From MPNO01 sp965205995 (GTDB lineage Bacteria; Pseudomonadota; Alphaproteobacteria; MPNO01), in assembly GCA_965205995.1 (NCBI GenBank), contig OZ242200.1, positions 2,232,001-2,296,000 on the forward strand: DNA of 64,000 bases, in the 5' to 3' direction. The notes below the pieces were generated by a model. The model had not been told where the DNA came from. It saw only the letters and a program-made list of their open reading frames with translations, and did not search any database. Positions 7,315 through 15,947 of the stretch are shown piece after piece. The position numbers and the translations under genes are program-made. Position 1 is the stretch's first letter, and every line of letters begins with the position of its first letter.

Positions 7315-8118
7315 ATGGCGTTGAGCCCGCCACTTCGCCGCCTGATCGAAGCCGCCGCCCCGCTATTCGCGGGCGAGGCGGAGGTGATCCGCAGCTACTG
7401 GGATTCGCCGGTCCGCACGATCGAAACCGATCTGCGCTGGCTCGAATTGCAGGTGTTCAAGGAGTTCAAGGGCTCCGGCGTCGGCGATTTCGACAACCGG
7501 GGCGTCATCATGGGTCCGCTGACCGAGGTGCTCGAAGTCCTGCCCAGGATGGACATCGAGGTGCCGCGCCACCGCATCCGCGACCTGCTGGAAGGGCTGT
7601 ACGAGGAGTTCACCCATCTGGTCGCCTTCGCCGATGTCTACGATGCGATCCGCCCGGACGGCGTGCCCAAGCTCGACCCGCATCGCTGCCAGGGCTGGGA
7701 GGAGGACACCGTCCTCACCCAGCTGCGCTACAGGACGATCGCGGAGCATGGCGAGATCGGCGCCCGCGCGTCGAAGTTCTCGGAGGGCGGGTATTGCACG
7801 CTGTTCCGCGAGGGCATGCGCATCGCCGGCCGCGGCGGCAACGACGCGCTGATCGCCGATGCCTGCGCCAAGGTCTATGACGACGAGTTCGAGCACATGC
7901 TGGGCGGCATCGTCGGCCTCGACTCGGAAGGGATGGCCGCGGCCGAGTGGTCCCGTATGGAGACGCTGGTCAAGGACCTGCTCAAGGCCCGCGTGGCGAT
8001 GCGGAACGGCCAGTTCTCCAACCCGCTTTCGCCGCAGAGGGTCGCTGAAATCCACGCCGGCGAGATCGACCCGCTCGCCTTCGATTACGACAAGGCGGAA
8101 GCCCTCATGGCGGCGTAG
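7315..8118 (+). CDS. Hypothetical all-helical protein with two ExxH motifs (ferritin-like, diiron candidate)
   Basis: 267 residues, cytosolic, strongly helical. Two E-x-x-H motifs stand out in separate helices: YEEFTHL (about residue 97) and DEFEHML (about residue 195), the spacing expected of a ferritin-like four-helix diiron or heme-oxygenase-like site. There is no signal peptide or membrane segment. A conserved WEEDTVLTQLRYRTIAEHGEIGARAS section lies between. I cannot assign a named family. A better-supported diiron protein at 57.2 kb uses the same ExxH layout, which suggests oxidase or oxygenase chemistry, but that is inference. Confidence 0.6.
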   Translation: MALSPPLRRLIEAAAPLFAGEAEVIRSYWDSPVRTIETDLRWLELQVFKEFKGSGVGDFDNRGVIMGPLTEVLEVLPRMDIEVPRHRIRDLLEGLYEEFTHLVAFADVYDAIRPDGVPKLDPHRCQGWEEDTVLTQLRYRTIAEHGEIGARASKFSEGGYCTLFREGMRIAGRGGNDALIADACAKVYDDEFEHMLGGIVGLDSEGMAAAEWSRMETLVKDLLKARVAMRNGQFSNPLSPQRVAEIHAGEIDPLAFDYDKAEALMAA

Positions 8119-8125
8119 CCCGCCC

Positions 8126-8419
8126 TCAGTCGACGCCCTCGATCACCCGGAAGTCGCGCTCTACGGCGCCTTCGAGCTTGACCACCGCGGCCTGGTAGTC
8201 CGGACCGTCATGGGTCGCGAGCGCTTTTTCGAAGCTCTCGAACTCGACGACGACGGTGCGGTCCTTGATCCCGGCCTCGAAAGCCTCGATCCGCCCGCCG
8301 CGCGCGAGGAACTTGCCGCCGCCGGCCTCGACCGCCGGCCCCGCGAGCTTCGCGTATGCCGCCAGCGCATCGGGGTTCTTGATCTCCCGGTAACAACTCA
8401 CCCAGTAACCCTTCGCCAT
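8126..8419 (-). CDS. DUF1330 family protein
   Basis: 97 residues from the ATG at 8419 (MAKGYWVSCYREIKNPDALAAYA); a small alpha-beta barrel of the dimeric ferredoxin-like type. The pattern YxxxAxPAxExxGGKFLARGG and the VVVEFxSFEKA segment are typical of DUF1330. The family has no firm enzymatic assignment; members often sit beside oxidoreductases. It ends opposite the helical protein gene and lies just downstream of the hydroxyacid dehydrogenase gene on the same strand (26-base gap), so the two are probably cotranscribed. Confidence 0.8.
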   Translation of the reverse strand: MAKGYWVSCYREIKNPDALAAYAKLAGPAVEAGGGKFLARGGRIEAFEAGIKDRTVVVEFESFEKALATHDGPDYQAAVVKLEGAVERDFRVIEGVD

Positions 8420-8445
8420 TGCCTTCTCCTTTCGAGGATGTCCGT

Positions 8446-9393
8446 TCAAGCCCGGCCCAGCCCGTCATCGACCCCGACATTCTCCGCCACCAGCCCGTGC
8501 CCGGCGCCCTCGGCCTCGTTCTGCAGCAGGATCGAGAAATCGATGTCGGTGTGGCCCTTTCCTACCACCGACGAGACGATCTCGCGAGTCAGCGCGGCGA
8601 CCGGCATGGGCACGTCCAGCGCGCGGCCGAGCGCGAGCCCGAGATCGAGATCCTTGCGCAAGAGCGGCGGCGTGAAGGTGGTGGTGTAGTCGAGATTGAC
8701 GAAGGCCGGCGATTTGTAGCGCGTGAACGTCGAGCCCATCACCGACGCGTTCATGAATTCGAGGAAGGCCGAGCGCGGCACCCCCGCCCGCTCGGCGAGA
8801 ACGGTGATCTCCGCGAGGCACTGGATGACCACGCCGAGCATCACGTTGTGGCAGATCTTGCAGGTCCGGGCGAGGTCGCCCTCGCCGACCCAGATGACGC
8901 CCGACGGCGCCATCGCCTCGAGGAAGGGGCGAACCTCGTCGAACACCGGCTTCGGCCCGGACGACACGATGGTGAGCTTTCGCGCCTTGACCACCTTGCC
9001 GTTGCCGCTGACCGGCGCGACCAGGAATTCGGCGCCCCGTTCGGCGAGCGCCCGGCGCACGTCCTGCGACGCCTCTTCGTCCACCGAGGAGCAATCGACC
9101 ACGATACGGGGTGTCGCGGCAGCGTTGGCGAGCAACCCGTCGGGGCCCATCACGACCGCGCGCAGATCGTCCGGCCCGGCGACCATGGCGAACACCACGT
9201 CGCGGTCGGCAAGGCCGGAAGGTTTCCCGACGATCCTTGCCCCGAAGGCCGCGAGGGGTTCCGCCTTGGCCGCCGTCCGGTTGTAGACCGATAAATCCGC
9301 GCCCGCCCTGAGGAGCAGCTCGGCCATGGGAAAGCCCATGCGCCCGGCGCCGATCCAGCCGATCGTGAGTTTGGTGGCGGCATCGCTGGTCAT
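8446..9393 (-). CDS. NAD(P)-dependent beta-hydroxyacid dehydrogenase (3-hydroxyisobutyrate dehydrogenase family)
   Basis: 315 residues from the ATG at 9393, preceded by GGAGGA at 8 bases. The N-terminus has the dinucleotide-binding loop IGWIGAGRMGFPMAELLLRAG, followed by SGNGKVVKARKLTIV (substrate loop, normally SGG) and ICHNVMLG with the catalytic-lysine region (the usual KxxNN is CKICHN, so the active-site lysine is in ARTCKICHN). C-terminal helices match the 6-phosphogluconate-dehydrogenase-like fold. It oxidises a beta-hydroxyacid (for example 3-hydroxyisobutyrate, tartronate semialdehyde or a related compound). The substrate is not readable from sequence. Confidence 0.75.
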   Translation of the reverse strand: MTSDAATKLTIGWIGAGRMGFPMAELLLRAGADLSVYNRTAAKAEPLAAFGARIVGKPSGLADRDVVFAMVAGPDDLRAVVMGPDGLLANAAATPRIVVDCSSVDEEASQDVRRALAERGAEFLVAPVSGNGKVVKARKLTIVSSGPKPVFDEVRPFLEAMAPSGVIWVGEGDLARTCKICHNVMLGVVIQCLAEITVLAERAGVPRSAFLEFMNASVMGSTFTRYKSPAFVNLDYTTTFTPPLLRKDLDLGLALGRALDVPMPVAALTREIVSSVVGKGHTDIDFSILLQNEAEGAGHGLVAENVGVDDGLGRA

Positions 9394-9444
9394 GGCAGGC
9401 TCCTCCGTGTGGGTTTCGGCGGACATGTTGCGCGTCGCGCCGGC

Positions 9445-11097
9445 TCAGGCAAGTCCCAGACCCTCGAGCTCGTCGGCCCCGAAATCGGGCGTGGTCGGGC
9501 CGAAGCCTTCCGGCTCGTTCGACGCCGGGGGCGGCGGTCTGGCGAGCGCCGCCTCGGCGGTCAGGATCATCCCCGCTACCGACGCCGCATGGCGCAGCGC
9601 CGCCGCGGTCACATCCAGCGGATCGCCGATGCCCGCTTCGGTCATGTCGCGGATCCCGCCCGCGACCGCGTCGAAACCGAGATCGGGATCGCCGCTCTCG
9701 ACCAGCCGGGCGGCGATCGCCTTCCCGTCATGGCCCGCGTTGTCGGCGATCTGGCGCAGCGGCGCGGCGAGCCCCGCGGTCAGCACCCGGCGCGCATGGC
9801 GGTTGCCGGCCGCGCGGTCGAGAGCGCGCGCGGCGTGCAGCAGCGCCGCGCCGCCACCGGCCACGACGCCGTTGGCGAGCGCCGCGCGGGCCGCGCGGGC
9901 CGCCGACCGGGCGCGTTCCGACCGGGCGGCGATCTCCGCCTCCGAAGCGCCGCCGATCCGGATGACCGCGACCCCGCCGGAGAGCCGCGCGAGCCGTTCG
10001 GTCAGCAATCCGCGGTCGTGCCCGGTCCTGGCCGAGCCGATCGCGCCCCGTATCTCGTGCCGCCGGTTGTCGATCGCGGCCCGGTCCCCGGCGCCCTCGA
10101 TGAACAGGGTTTCGCTGCCGGAGATCACCGTGCGCCGGGCGCTTCCGAGGAAACCGGGGCCGGCGTTTTGCAGCGCGAGCCCCTTGTCCCCGGCGATCAC
10201 GGTGGCGCCGGTCAGCACCGCGGCGTCCTCCAGGGCGGCGCGCCGGCGGTCGCCGAAATGGGGCGCGCTGGAAGCGGCCAGCCGGAGCCCGCCGCGGATC
10301 TTGTTCACGGTCAGGGTCTGGAGCGCCTCGCCTTCCACCGCCTCGGCGACGATCACCAGCGGGCGGCGCGCACGTACGGCGGCCTCGAGCAGCCCGAGCA
10401 ACGGCTCGTGACGGTCGAGCTTGCCGTCATAGAGCAGGATCAGCGGATCGTCATAGCTGCAGAGCAGGGTTTCCGGGTCGGTCATGAAATAGGGCGACAC
10501 ATAGCCCCGGTCGAACCGCACGCCGGTGACGATCTGGTATTCGATTCCGAGCCCGTGCCCCGCCTGGACGTCGATTACGCCATCCTCGCCGGTCGCCGCG
10601 ACCGCCTCGGCGGCGATCCCGCCGATCTCGACATCGCCGTTGGCCGCCACCGCGGCGATGCGCGCCAGCGCCTCTCCCGGCTCGACCGGCCGGGCAACCT
10701 GGCGCAGGGCATGGAGAATAACCGCCACCCCCTCGTCGATACCGCGCTTCAACGCGACCGGCTCGGCGCCCGCGGCAACCGCCTTGATCCCCTCTTCGAT
10801 CAGCGCCGCCGCGATCACCGTCGCCGTGCTCCGCCCGTCGCCCGCCTCCTCGGCGGTGCGCGCGGCCGCGTTGCGGACCAGCCGCGCCCCCATATCGGCG
10901 AACCGGCCGGCAAGCTCGATCGACTGGGCCACCCGCGCGCCGTCCCGGGTGACGCAGGGCGGCTTGCCGTCCTCCTCGATCAGCACCGCGCGGCCCGCCG
11001 GTCCGAGCGTCACCCGCACCGCGTGCGCAAGGATCCTGACCCCGGCAAAGAGCGCTTTGCGGCTGTCGAGACCGAAGGCCAGATAGGATGTCGTCAC
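9445..11097 (-). CDS. Divergent GroEL/Cpn60 paralogue without a GroES neighbour
   Basis: 550 residues, GTG start at 11097 with a weak ribosome site. The Cpn60 framework is intact: VRVTLGPAGRAVLI, TRDGARVA (metal aspartate equivalent to Asp52), AGDGRSTATV (Asp87 equivalent kept, but GroEL has DGTTT), NAGHDG and NGVVAGGGAAL. By eye alignment the ATP-hydrolysis aspartate Asp398 of GroEL is serine here, and the C-terminal GGM tail is replaced by an acidic PEGFGPTTPDFGADELEGLGLA-like tail. No groES is nearby. A specialised or ATPase-impaired chaperonin is inferred; the housekeeping groESL must be elsewhere. Confidence 0.8.
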   Translation of the reverse strand: MTTSYLAFGLDSRKALFAGVRILAHAVRVTLGPAGRAVLIEEDGKPPCVTRDGARVAQSIELAGRFADMGARLVRNAAARTAEEAGDGRSTATVIAAALIEEGIKAVAAGAEPVALKRGIDEGVAVILHALRQVARPVEPGEALARIAAVAANGDVEIGGIAAEAVAATGEDGVIDVQAGHGLGIEYQIVTGVRFDRGYVSPYFMTDPETLLCSYDDPLILLYDGKLDRHEPLLGLLEAAVRARRPLVIVAEAVEGEALQTLTVNKIRGGLRLAASSAPHFGDRRRAALEDAAVLTGATVIAGDKGLALQNAGPGFLGSARRTVISGSETLFIEGAGDRAAIDNRRHEIRGAIGSARTGHDRGLLTERLARLSGGVAVIRIGGASEAEIAARSERARSAARAARAALANGVVAGGGAALLHAARALDRAAGNRHARRVLTAGLAAPLRQIADNAGHDGKAIAARLVESGDPDLGFDAVAGGIRDMTEAGIGDPLDVTAAALRHAASVAGMILTAEAALARPPPPASNEPEGFGPTTPDFGADELEGLGLA

Positions 11098-11160
11098 CTT
11101 CGCCTGCCGTTTTCCCTGCGCCCCGGGGCGACGTCGTTACAGCCGGCCAGCGCTGTCGCG

Positions 11161-11997
11161 TCAGGCCATCGACGCCAGCTCTTCGAGCAGGTAGAAGCGG
11201 AACAGCTTGTAATTCTCGACCATCGGGAAATGCCCGATCCCCTTCATCACGGTGAAGCGGCAGCCGGGGATCGACTCGGCCGCCTGGCGCGTCATCTCCG
11301 GCGTCGCCGAATAGTCGTATTCGCCGGTCAGCAGCGAGACCTTGCAGCGGTTGGTGTCGATCCGCTTGATGTCCTCGCGCGCGTCCCAGTCCTCGCAGTA
11401 ATAGTAGACGTCGCCCTTGTAGACCCCCGGGCCCGACTGGCTGTAGTACCACCAGTTCTCGCGGCAGCCCGCCTCCGGCGAGTCGGGGCCGTTGAGCCCG
11501 TAGGTGTAGCAGGCCGCGAGCTCGCCGCCGTGGATCGCCGGGTGATGCAGGAAGTCGTTGTCCCGCCCCTCGGCGAAGGCTGTGCTTTCCAGCCCGACGA
11601 TGCCGGCGATCTCGTCCTGGTGGTCGGCGGCGACCTTGAGCACGATCGCGCCGCCCATCGAACAGCCCATCACCACCGGGCGTTCGAGCCCGAGCGCACG
11701 CCAGAAATCGCGGATCAGGCCGAGATAGACATCCGTGGTGAGGCGGTATTTCTCCAGCCACCATTCGTCCGGCGGGTTCGAGCGCCCATGGAAGGGAAGG
11801 TCGAAGGCGAGCACGCGAAACCGGTCGGTGATCTCGGAATCGTTGAGGACGTGGCGGAACTGCCGGCTGTCGGCGCCCGCCGTATGCAGGCAGATCAGCG
11901 GCCTTCCCTGCCCCGCCTCCTCGTAAAAGATCCGGTAGCGGCGCCCGCCGCTGTCGAGGCCCAGATAGCGGCCGACGACGGGCTCAAGATCGGCCAT
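11161..11997 (-). CDS. Alpha/beta hydrolase, candidate meta-cleavage product hydrolase
   Basis: 278 residues. Classic fold markers: LICLHTAGADSRQF (oxyanion strand), GCSMGG nucleophile elbow with the catalytic serine (about residue 115), GEYDYS carrying the acid and GIGHFPM with the catalytic histidine. Starts at 11997 with GAGAGG upstream and overlaps the preceding gene by 14 bases, so it is the last gene of a four-gene operon read right to left with the catechol dioxygenase. Hydrolases of this type cleave C-C bonds of 2-hydroxymuconate-semialdehyde-like products; this role comes from context. Confidence 0.75.
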   Translation of the reverse strand: MADLEPVVGRYLGLDSGGRRYRIFYEEAGQGRPLICLHTAGADSRQFRHVLNDSEITDRFRVLAFDLPFHGRSNPPDEWWLEKYRLTTDVYLGLIRDFWRALGLERPVVMGCSMGGAIVLKVAADHQDEIAGIVGLESTAFAEGRDNDFLHHPAIHGGELAACYTYGLNGPDSPEAGCRENWWYYSQSGPGVYKGDVYYYCEDWDAREDIKRIDTNRCKVSLLTGEYDYSATPEMTRQAAESIPGCRFTVMKGIGHFPMVENYKLFRFYLLEELASMA

Positions 11998-12388
11998 CCA
12001 GCCTCTCCATCGTCTTGAGGATGTTCATCATGCGGTGCAGGGCGCGGGCGTTCTGCATCGCGGCGAGGGAATCGCCGTCGATCTCGAACTCCGGCACCCG
12101 CATCAGCATGGCGAAGAAGTCGTGATAAAGCGGTTCCGGGTCGGGCCGGATGAACTTGCTCCAGACCCGCATCGGCGCGGCGATGGTGAAGCGCGACGGC
12201 CGGTCGAAACGCGGGCGGTGGACGATATCGGCGATCCGGCCCTCGCGCACCGAGAGCAGCCAGATGTCGCCCCCGAAGGAGAGCTTGAAGTCGAGCGAGA
12301 ACCAGTCGCCGATGACCCGCATCTCGCGGTCGGCGTTGACCCGCTCGCGGTAGCGTTCCATCCAGTCCGCTGTCGGCGCCCCGGCCAT
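11984..12388 (-). CDS. Small conserved hypothetical protein of the hydrolase operon
   Basis: 134 residues, start at 12388 overlapping the upstream stop by one base (TGATG) and ending 14 bases inside the next gene, so translational coupling is very likely. The sequence alternates strand-like segments (MRVIGDWFSLDFKLSFGGDIWLLSVREGRIADIV) and a C-terminal helix. The pattern resembles small SCP2-like lipid-binding or SnoaL-like folds but no signature is decisive. It sits between two alpha/beta hydrolases downstream of the catechol 2,3-dioxygenase, so it may bind a hydrophobic intermediate. Function unassigned. Confidence 0.65.
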   Translation of the reverse strand: MAGAPTADWMERYRERVNADREMRVIGDWFSLDFKLSFGGDIWLLSVREGRIADIVHRPRFDRPSRFTIAAPMRVWSKFIRPDPEPLYHDFFAMLMRVPEFEIDGDSLAAMQNARALHRMMNILKTMERLDGRS

Positions 12389-13254
12389 CAGGCGGCGAGC
12401 CCGTGCCGGGCGAGGAAACTCTCCATCGCCTCGACACAGGCTTCCGGCTCTTCGAGCTGCAGCATGTGGCCGGTGCCCGGGATCGCGACATAGTCGTAGC
12501 CGCCCTCTTCCGCCATCGCCTTGTTGGCGGTCGCGGTGGGCGACGGCCGCTCGACATCGGGATCGGCGCCGACCAGCAGCACCGGGCCGCCGAATTCCGA
12601 CGCCCTGGGCCAGAGATTCATCGGGATGTTGGCGACATAGGTCTCGGCCTCGATTTCGCCGGGGTAGCAGAGCTCCCAGCCGTCCCCAGCGGGGCGCAGG
12701 ATCGACCGCGCCATCAGCCCGTGCGTGCCCGCCACCCATTTCCGGGCGGCGCGGCCGTTGGCGTATTCCGCCTCCTGTCCGGACGGATCGGCGAAACGCG
12801 ACGGCCGGGATTTCGCCCAATCGGCGAGCCGGTATTCGAACTTCACCATCATGTCGAACAGCGCATGGCCTTCGGGCGGGATGTCGGGCGGATCGAACAG
12901 CACCAGCGCGTCCCAGCGCCAGGCGGTGTCGACCGCATCCTTCATCGCGGCGCGCCCGGCCATGGAGTGGAAGGCGCCGACCGAGGGCTTGGCGCCGAAT
13001 CGTTCCGACACCTTGCCATGGATCTCGCCCATGTCGCGCGCCATGCGGTCGTAGTCGTGGTTGAGCAATGCGGCGGCCGGGTTGCGGCCGTGGTTCCGCA
13101 TGTCGAACACGACGACGTCGTAGCGCGGGCAAAGCAGCTGCCAGAACGGCAGATAGCCGTCGATGGCGAACCCGTTGCCGTGGCTCGCGAAGACGCGGAT
13201 TCGGGAGTCCGGGTTGCCGTGACGGCGCACCACGATTTGCGCTCCGTCGGCCAT
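12388..13254 (-). CDS. Alpha/beta hydrolase (second of the meta-cleavage block)
   Basis: 288 residues. RVFASHGNGFAIDGY is the oxyanion strand-loop, GAFHSMAG is the nucleophile elbow with serine near residue 97, VLLVGADPD carries the acid and PGTGHMLQLEEPE the catalytic histidine. The long insert FDMRNHGRNPAAALLNHDYDRMA after strand 4 is like that of epoxide-hydrolase or lipase-like members. It is the second gene of the operon running from the catechol dioxygenase at 14307 toward 11161, with a 126-base gap to that gene. Substrate not readable. Confidence 0.75.
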   Translation of the reverse strand: MADGAQIVVRRHGNPDSRIRVFASHGNGFAIDGYLPFWQLLCPRYDVVVFDMRNHGRNPAAALLNHDYDRMARDMGEIHGKVSERFGAKPSVGAFHSMAGRAAMKDAVDTAWRWDALVLFDPPDIPPEGHALFDMMVKFEYRLADWAKSRPSRFADPSGQEAEYANGRAARKWVAGTHGLMARSILRPAGDGWELCYPGEIEAETYVANIPMNLWPRASEFGGPVLLVGADPDVERPSPTATANKAMAEEGGYDYVAIPGTGHMLQLEEPEACVEAMESFLARHGLAA

Positions 13255-13380
13255 CGTCAGATCGACGGTGTCGACCGGCGCCGGGACCTCGGGAATGCTC
13301 AGCGGACGATACTCCCTGCCGTGTTCAACCTGGCCGCGGGGGCCTCTCTATACCCAAACGGCGCCCGGCGGCCAAACCGG

Positions 13381-14307
13381 TCAGGTCGTCACGGACAGGA
13401 AATTCTCGTTGAGCTTGCGGTCGTAGTAGAAGATCGCGCGCCCGACATCGTCCTCGGTCCAGGTCAGCGTCGGCCGGTCGGGATAGAAGATGTAGCCGCC
13501 GCAGAAGGTCTCGTTGCGGTTGCCCGACGGGTCGAAGAAATAGATCGTCCCGCCGCGGGTGATGCCGTGCCGGGTCGGGCCGATATCGAGCGGCACCCGG
13601 TGCCTGGTGAGGATATCGGCGCAGACCTGGATGTCGTGCCAGGATTCGACGAAGAACGAGGCGTGATGGAACCGGTCCTTCTCCGGCGAGCGGATGAAGG
13701 CGACATCGTGCGGCTTGGTCGCCGCGGTCAGGAACGCGCCGATCATCGTCTGACGATCCGGTGTCACCAGCTGTTCGGCGATCTTCAGGCCCAGCACCTC
13801 GGTAAACAGCCTCACCGTGCCGTCGAGATCGTCGCCATAGAGCAGGCAATGGTCGAACCGGGTGGGCTTCATCCCCTTCAAATCGTCGGGCCAGACCTCC
13901 GGGTTGTCGAGCGACATGCCGTTGCCGACCTGCTCCATCTCGGCGTAGAGCTCGATCGTGTGGCCGGTCGGCACGACGAATTGCAGGCGTTCGCCGGTCG
14001 CCTCGTCCTGGCCCTCGGGAATGCGGGTCACGGTGACGCCGGAATCCTCGAGCCGCCGCTCGAAGTCGTCGAGCGCGTCGTTGCCCGACACCTTGAACCC
14101 CAGATGGTCCATGCCTGCGTTGTCGGCCTCGCGGAGGACGACGCTGTGATGGTCGTGCTCGTCCCACGCCTTCAGATAGACCCGGCCGTCGCTGCCCTCG
14201 GCGGTCTGCAACAGACCCAGAACGTCCTTGTAGTGGTGCAGCGACGGGCCCATTTCCTTGACCCGGATCTGCACCCTGCCTGCGCGCATTACGCCGGTGA
14301 TCGCCAT
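13381..14307 (-). CDS. Catechol 2,3-dioxygenase (type I extradiol, XylE/DmpB-like)
   Basis: 308 residues, the size of XylE/DmpB. It cleaves catechols at the 2,3 bond to hydroxymuconic semialdehydes using Fe(II). Two glyoxalase-like domains: N-terminal VMRAGRVQIRV...HHYKDVLGL and the catalytic C-terminal half. Iron ligands are visible at almost identical numbers to XylE: His153 (RFDHCLLYG), His214 (RFHHASFFVES) and Glu266 (GNRNETFCGGY). A GGAGGG site precedes the ATG at 14307. It heads the operon with two hydrolases; the chromosomal neighbour on the other side, modA, is divergent. Confidence 0.9.
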   Translation of the reverse strand: MAITGVMRAGRVQIRVKEMGPSLHHYKDVLGLLQTAEGSDGRVYLKAWDEHDHHSVVLREADNAGMDHLGFKVSGNDALDDFERRLEDSGVTVTRIPEGQDEATGERLQFVVPTGHTIELYAEMEQVGNGMSLDNPEVWPDDLKGMKPTRFDHCLLYGDDLDGTVRLFTEVLGLKIAEQLVTPDRQTMIGAFLTAATKPHDVAFIRSPEKDRFHHASFFVESWHDIQVCADILTRHRVPLDIGPTRHGITRGGTIYFFDPSGNRNETFCGGYIFYPDRPTLTWTEDDVGRAIFYYDRKLNENFLSVTT

Positions 14308-14476
14308 CTTTCCCTCCCGCGAGCGAGCGTTGGTTGTCCTTGTCGAGCGTCCCCGTACTTTCGGCCCCGCCCGGGGCGACCGTCAAGGCGATCCTCGAAC
14401 GCGTGGGAATACCATTTGCCAAAGCCGGCAAGCCGGAACGATAGTCCCGACCGGCCATGCGGGCGAAAGGGACTTT

Positions 14477-15241
14477 ATGCGGAGGCGGTTTCTGTGGGCG
14501 GTCGTCGGCGCGGTCGCGGTCTGCGCGATGCCGCCGGTCGATGCCCGGGCGGCGCCGGACGTGCTGGTCTTCGCGGCGGCGAGCCTGAAGACGGCGCTCG
14601 ACGACGTGGCCCGGCAATGGCAGGCGGAGACCGGCGCGAAACCGACGGTCTCCTACGCCGGCACCTCGACGCTCGCGCGGCAGATCCTCCTGGGCGCGCC
14701 GGCCGATATATTCGTCTCCGCCAACCGGGACTGGATGGATGCGCTGCAAAGGAAGGGGCTGATCCGGCGCGAGACCCGCCGCGACCTGCTCGGAAACCGG
14801 CTCGCGCTGATCGGCCACGGCAGCTTGCTCCCGCCGATCGAGATCGGCGATCTTCCCGCCCGCCTCGGCGGCGGGCGGCTGGCGATGGCTCTGCTCGACG
14901 CCGTGCCGGCGGGGATCTACGGCCGGCAGGCGCTGCGCGCGCTCGGCCTTTGGGAGGACGTCGCGCGGCGCGTCGTGCAGGCCGACAACGTGCGCGGCGC
15001 GCTTACGCTGGTGGCGCGCGGCGAGGCGCCGTTCGGGATCGTCTATGCGACCGACGCCGCCGCCTCGCAGGCGGTGAGCGTCGTCGCAATTTTCCCGGCT
15101 TCGAGCCATCGGGCCATCGTCTACCCGGCCGCGCTGACCGCCGGGAGCGCCGGCGGAAGGGCTGCGGCCTTCTACGCGCATCTGTTCTCGGCGGCGGCGA
15201 GGCCGCTCTTCGAACGCCAGGGCTTCACGGTCGTCGAATAA
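14477..15241 (+). CDS. modA: Molybdate ABC transporter, periplasmic binding protein
   Basis: 254 residues with a signal peptide (RRFLWAVVGAVAVCAMP, cleaved after DARA). The mature start PDVLVFAAASLKTALDDVA and the downstream VSYAGTSTLARQI are hallmark ModA segments; the oxyanion-binding serines and the GDLPARLGGGRLAMA hinge follow. The ATG at 14477 has AAAGGGA 5-6 bases upstream. First gene of a modABC operon (1-base gap to modB). It supplies molybdate for molybdoenzymes such as the bisPGD oxidoreductase and xanthine dehydrogenase in this window. No ModE palindrome or molybdenum-cofactor riboswitch is evident upstream. Confidence 0.93.
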   Translation: MRRRFLWAVVGAVAVCAMPPVDARAAPDVLVFAAASLKTALDDVARQWQAETGAKPTVSYAGTSTLARQILLGAPADIFVSANRDWMDALQRKGLIRRETRRDLLGNRLALIGHGSLLPPIEIGDLPARLGGGRLAMALLDAVPAGIYGRQALRALGLWEDVARRVVQADNVRGALTLVARGEAPFGIVYATDAAASQAVSVVAIFPASSHRAIVYPAALTAGSAGGRAAAFYAHLFSAAARPLFERQGFTVVE

Positions 15242-15242
15242 A

Positions 15243-15947
15243 ATGGCGATGATCGACTGGTTATCAGCGGAGGAATGGATTGCGGTGCGGCTGTCGATCC
15301 GGGTCGCGTTCTGGGCCACCGTGGCGAGCCTTCCCTTCGGCGTGGCGACGGCGTTCCTGCTTGCCCGCGGGCAGTTCTGGGGGCGCCAGATCCTCAACCT
15401 CCTGGTCCATCTGCCGCTGGTCATACCGCCGGTCGCGACCGGCTATCTCCTGTTGATCCTGTTCGGCCGGCAGGGGGCCCTCGGCGCGTTTCTCGCGGAG
15501 AATTTCGGGATCGTGTTCGCCTTCCGCTGGACCGGGGCGGCGCTCGCCGCCGCGATCATGGCGTTCCCGCTGATGGTTCGGGCGATCTGGCTCGCGATGG
15601 AGGCCGTCGATTCGAGGCTCGAAGAAGCCGCCGCCACGCTCGGCGCCAACCGGGTCTGGACCTTCGCCGTGGTGACATTGCCGCTGATCCTGCCGGGGAT
15701 CGTCGCCGGCGCCATTCTCGCCTTCGCCAAGGCGATGGGCGAGTTCGGCGCCACCATCACCTTCGTTTCCAACATCCCGGGCGAGACCCAGACCCTGCCC
15801 TCGGCGATCTATGGCTTTCTCCAGGTGCCGGGCGGGGAATCGTCCGCTCTGCGGCTGGTCATCGTCTCGATCGTGGTTGCGATGGCCGCCTTGTTCGCGT
15901 CCGAATTCGTCTCCCGCCGGATCGCCCGCTGGATCGCCGCGAGATGA
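15243..15947 (+). CDS. modB: Molybdate ABC transporter permease
   Basis: 234 residues, five to six membrane segments, with the permease EAA-loop region LEEAAATLGANRVWTFAVVTLPLILPGI and the family-specific FAKAMGEFGATITFVSNIPGETQTLP. The ATG at 15243 follows the modA stop by one base; a second ATG two codons on is equally possible. The stop overlaps the modC start as ATGA. It forms the inner-membrane channel energised by ModC. Confidence 0.93.
   Translation: MAMIDWLSAEEWIAVRLSIRVAFWATVASLPFGVATAFLLARGQFWGRQILNLLVHLPLVIPPVATGYLLLILFGRQGALGAFLAENFGIVFAFRWTGAALAAAIMAFPLMVRAIWLAMEAVDSRLEEAAATLGANRVWTFAVVTLPLILPGIVAGAILAFAKAMGEFGATITFVSNIPGETQTLPSAIYGFLQVPGGESSALRLVIVSIVVAMAALFASEFVSRRIARWIAAR

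Noticed and set aside
14308..14476. Possible molybdenum-cofactor riboswitch or ModE site before modA
   Set aside because: No conserved hairpin pattern or ModE-type palindrome could be seen; only a small GCCGGC/GCCGG repeat.
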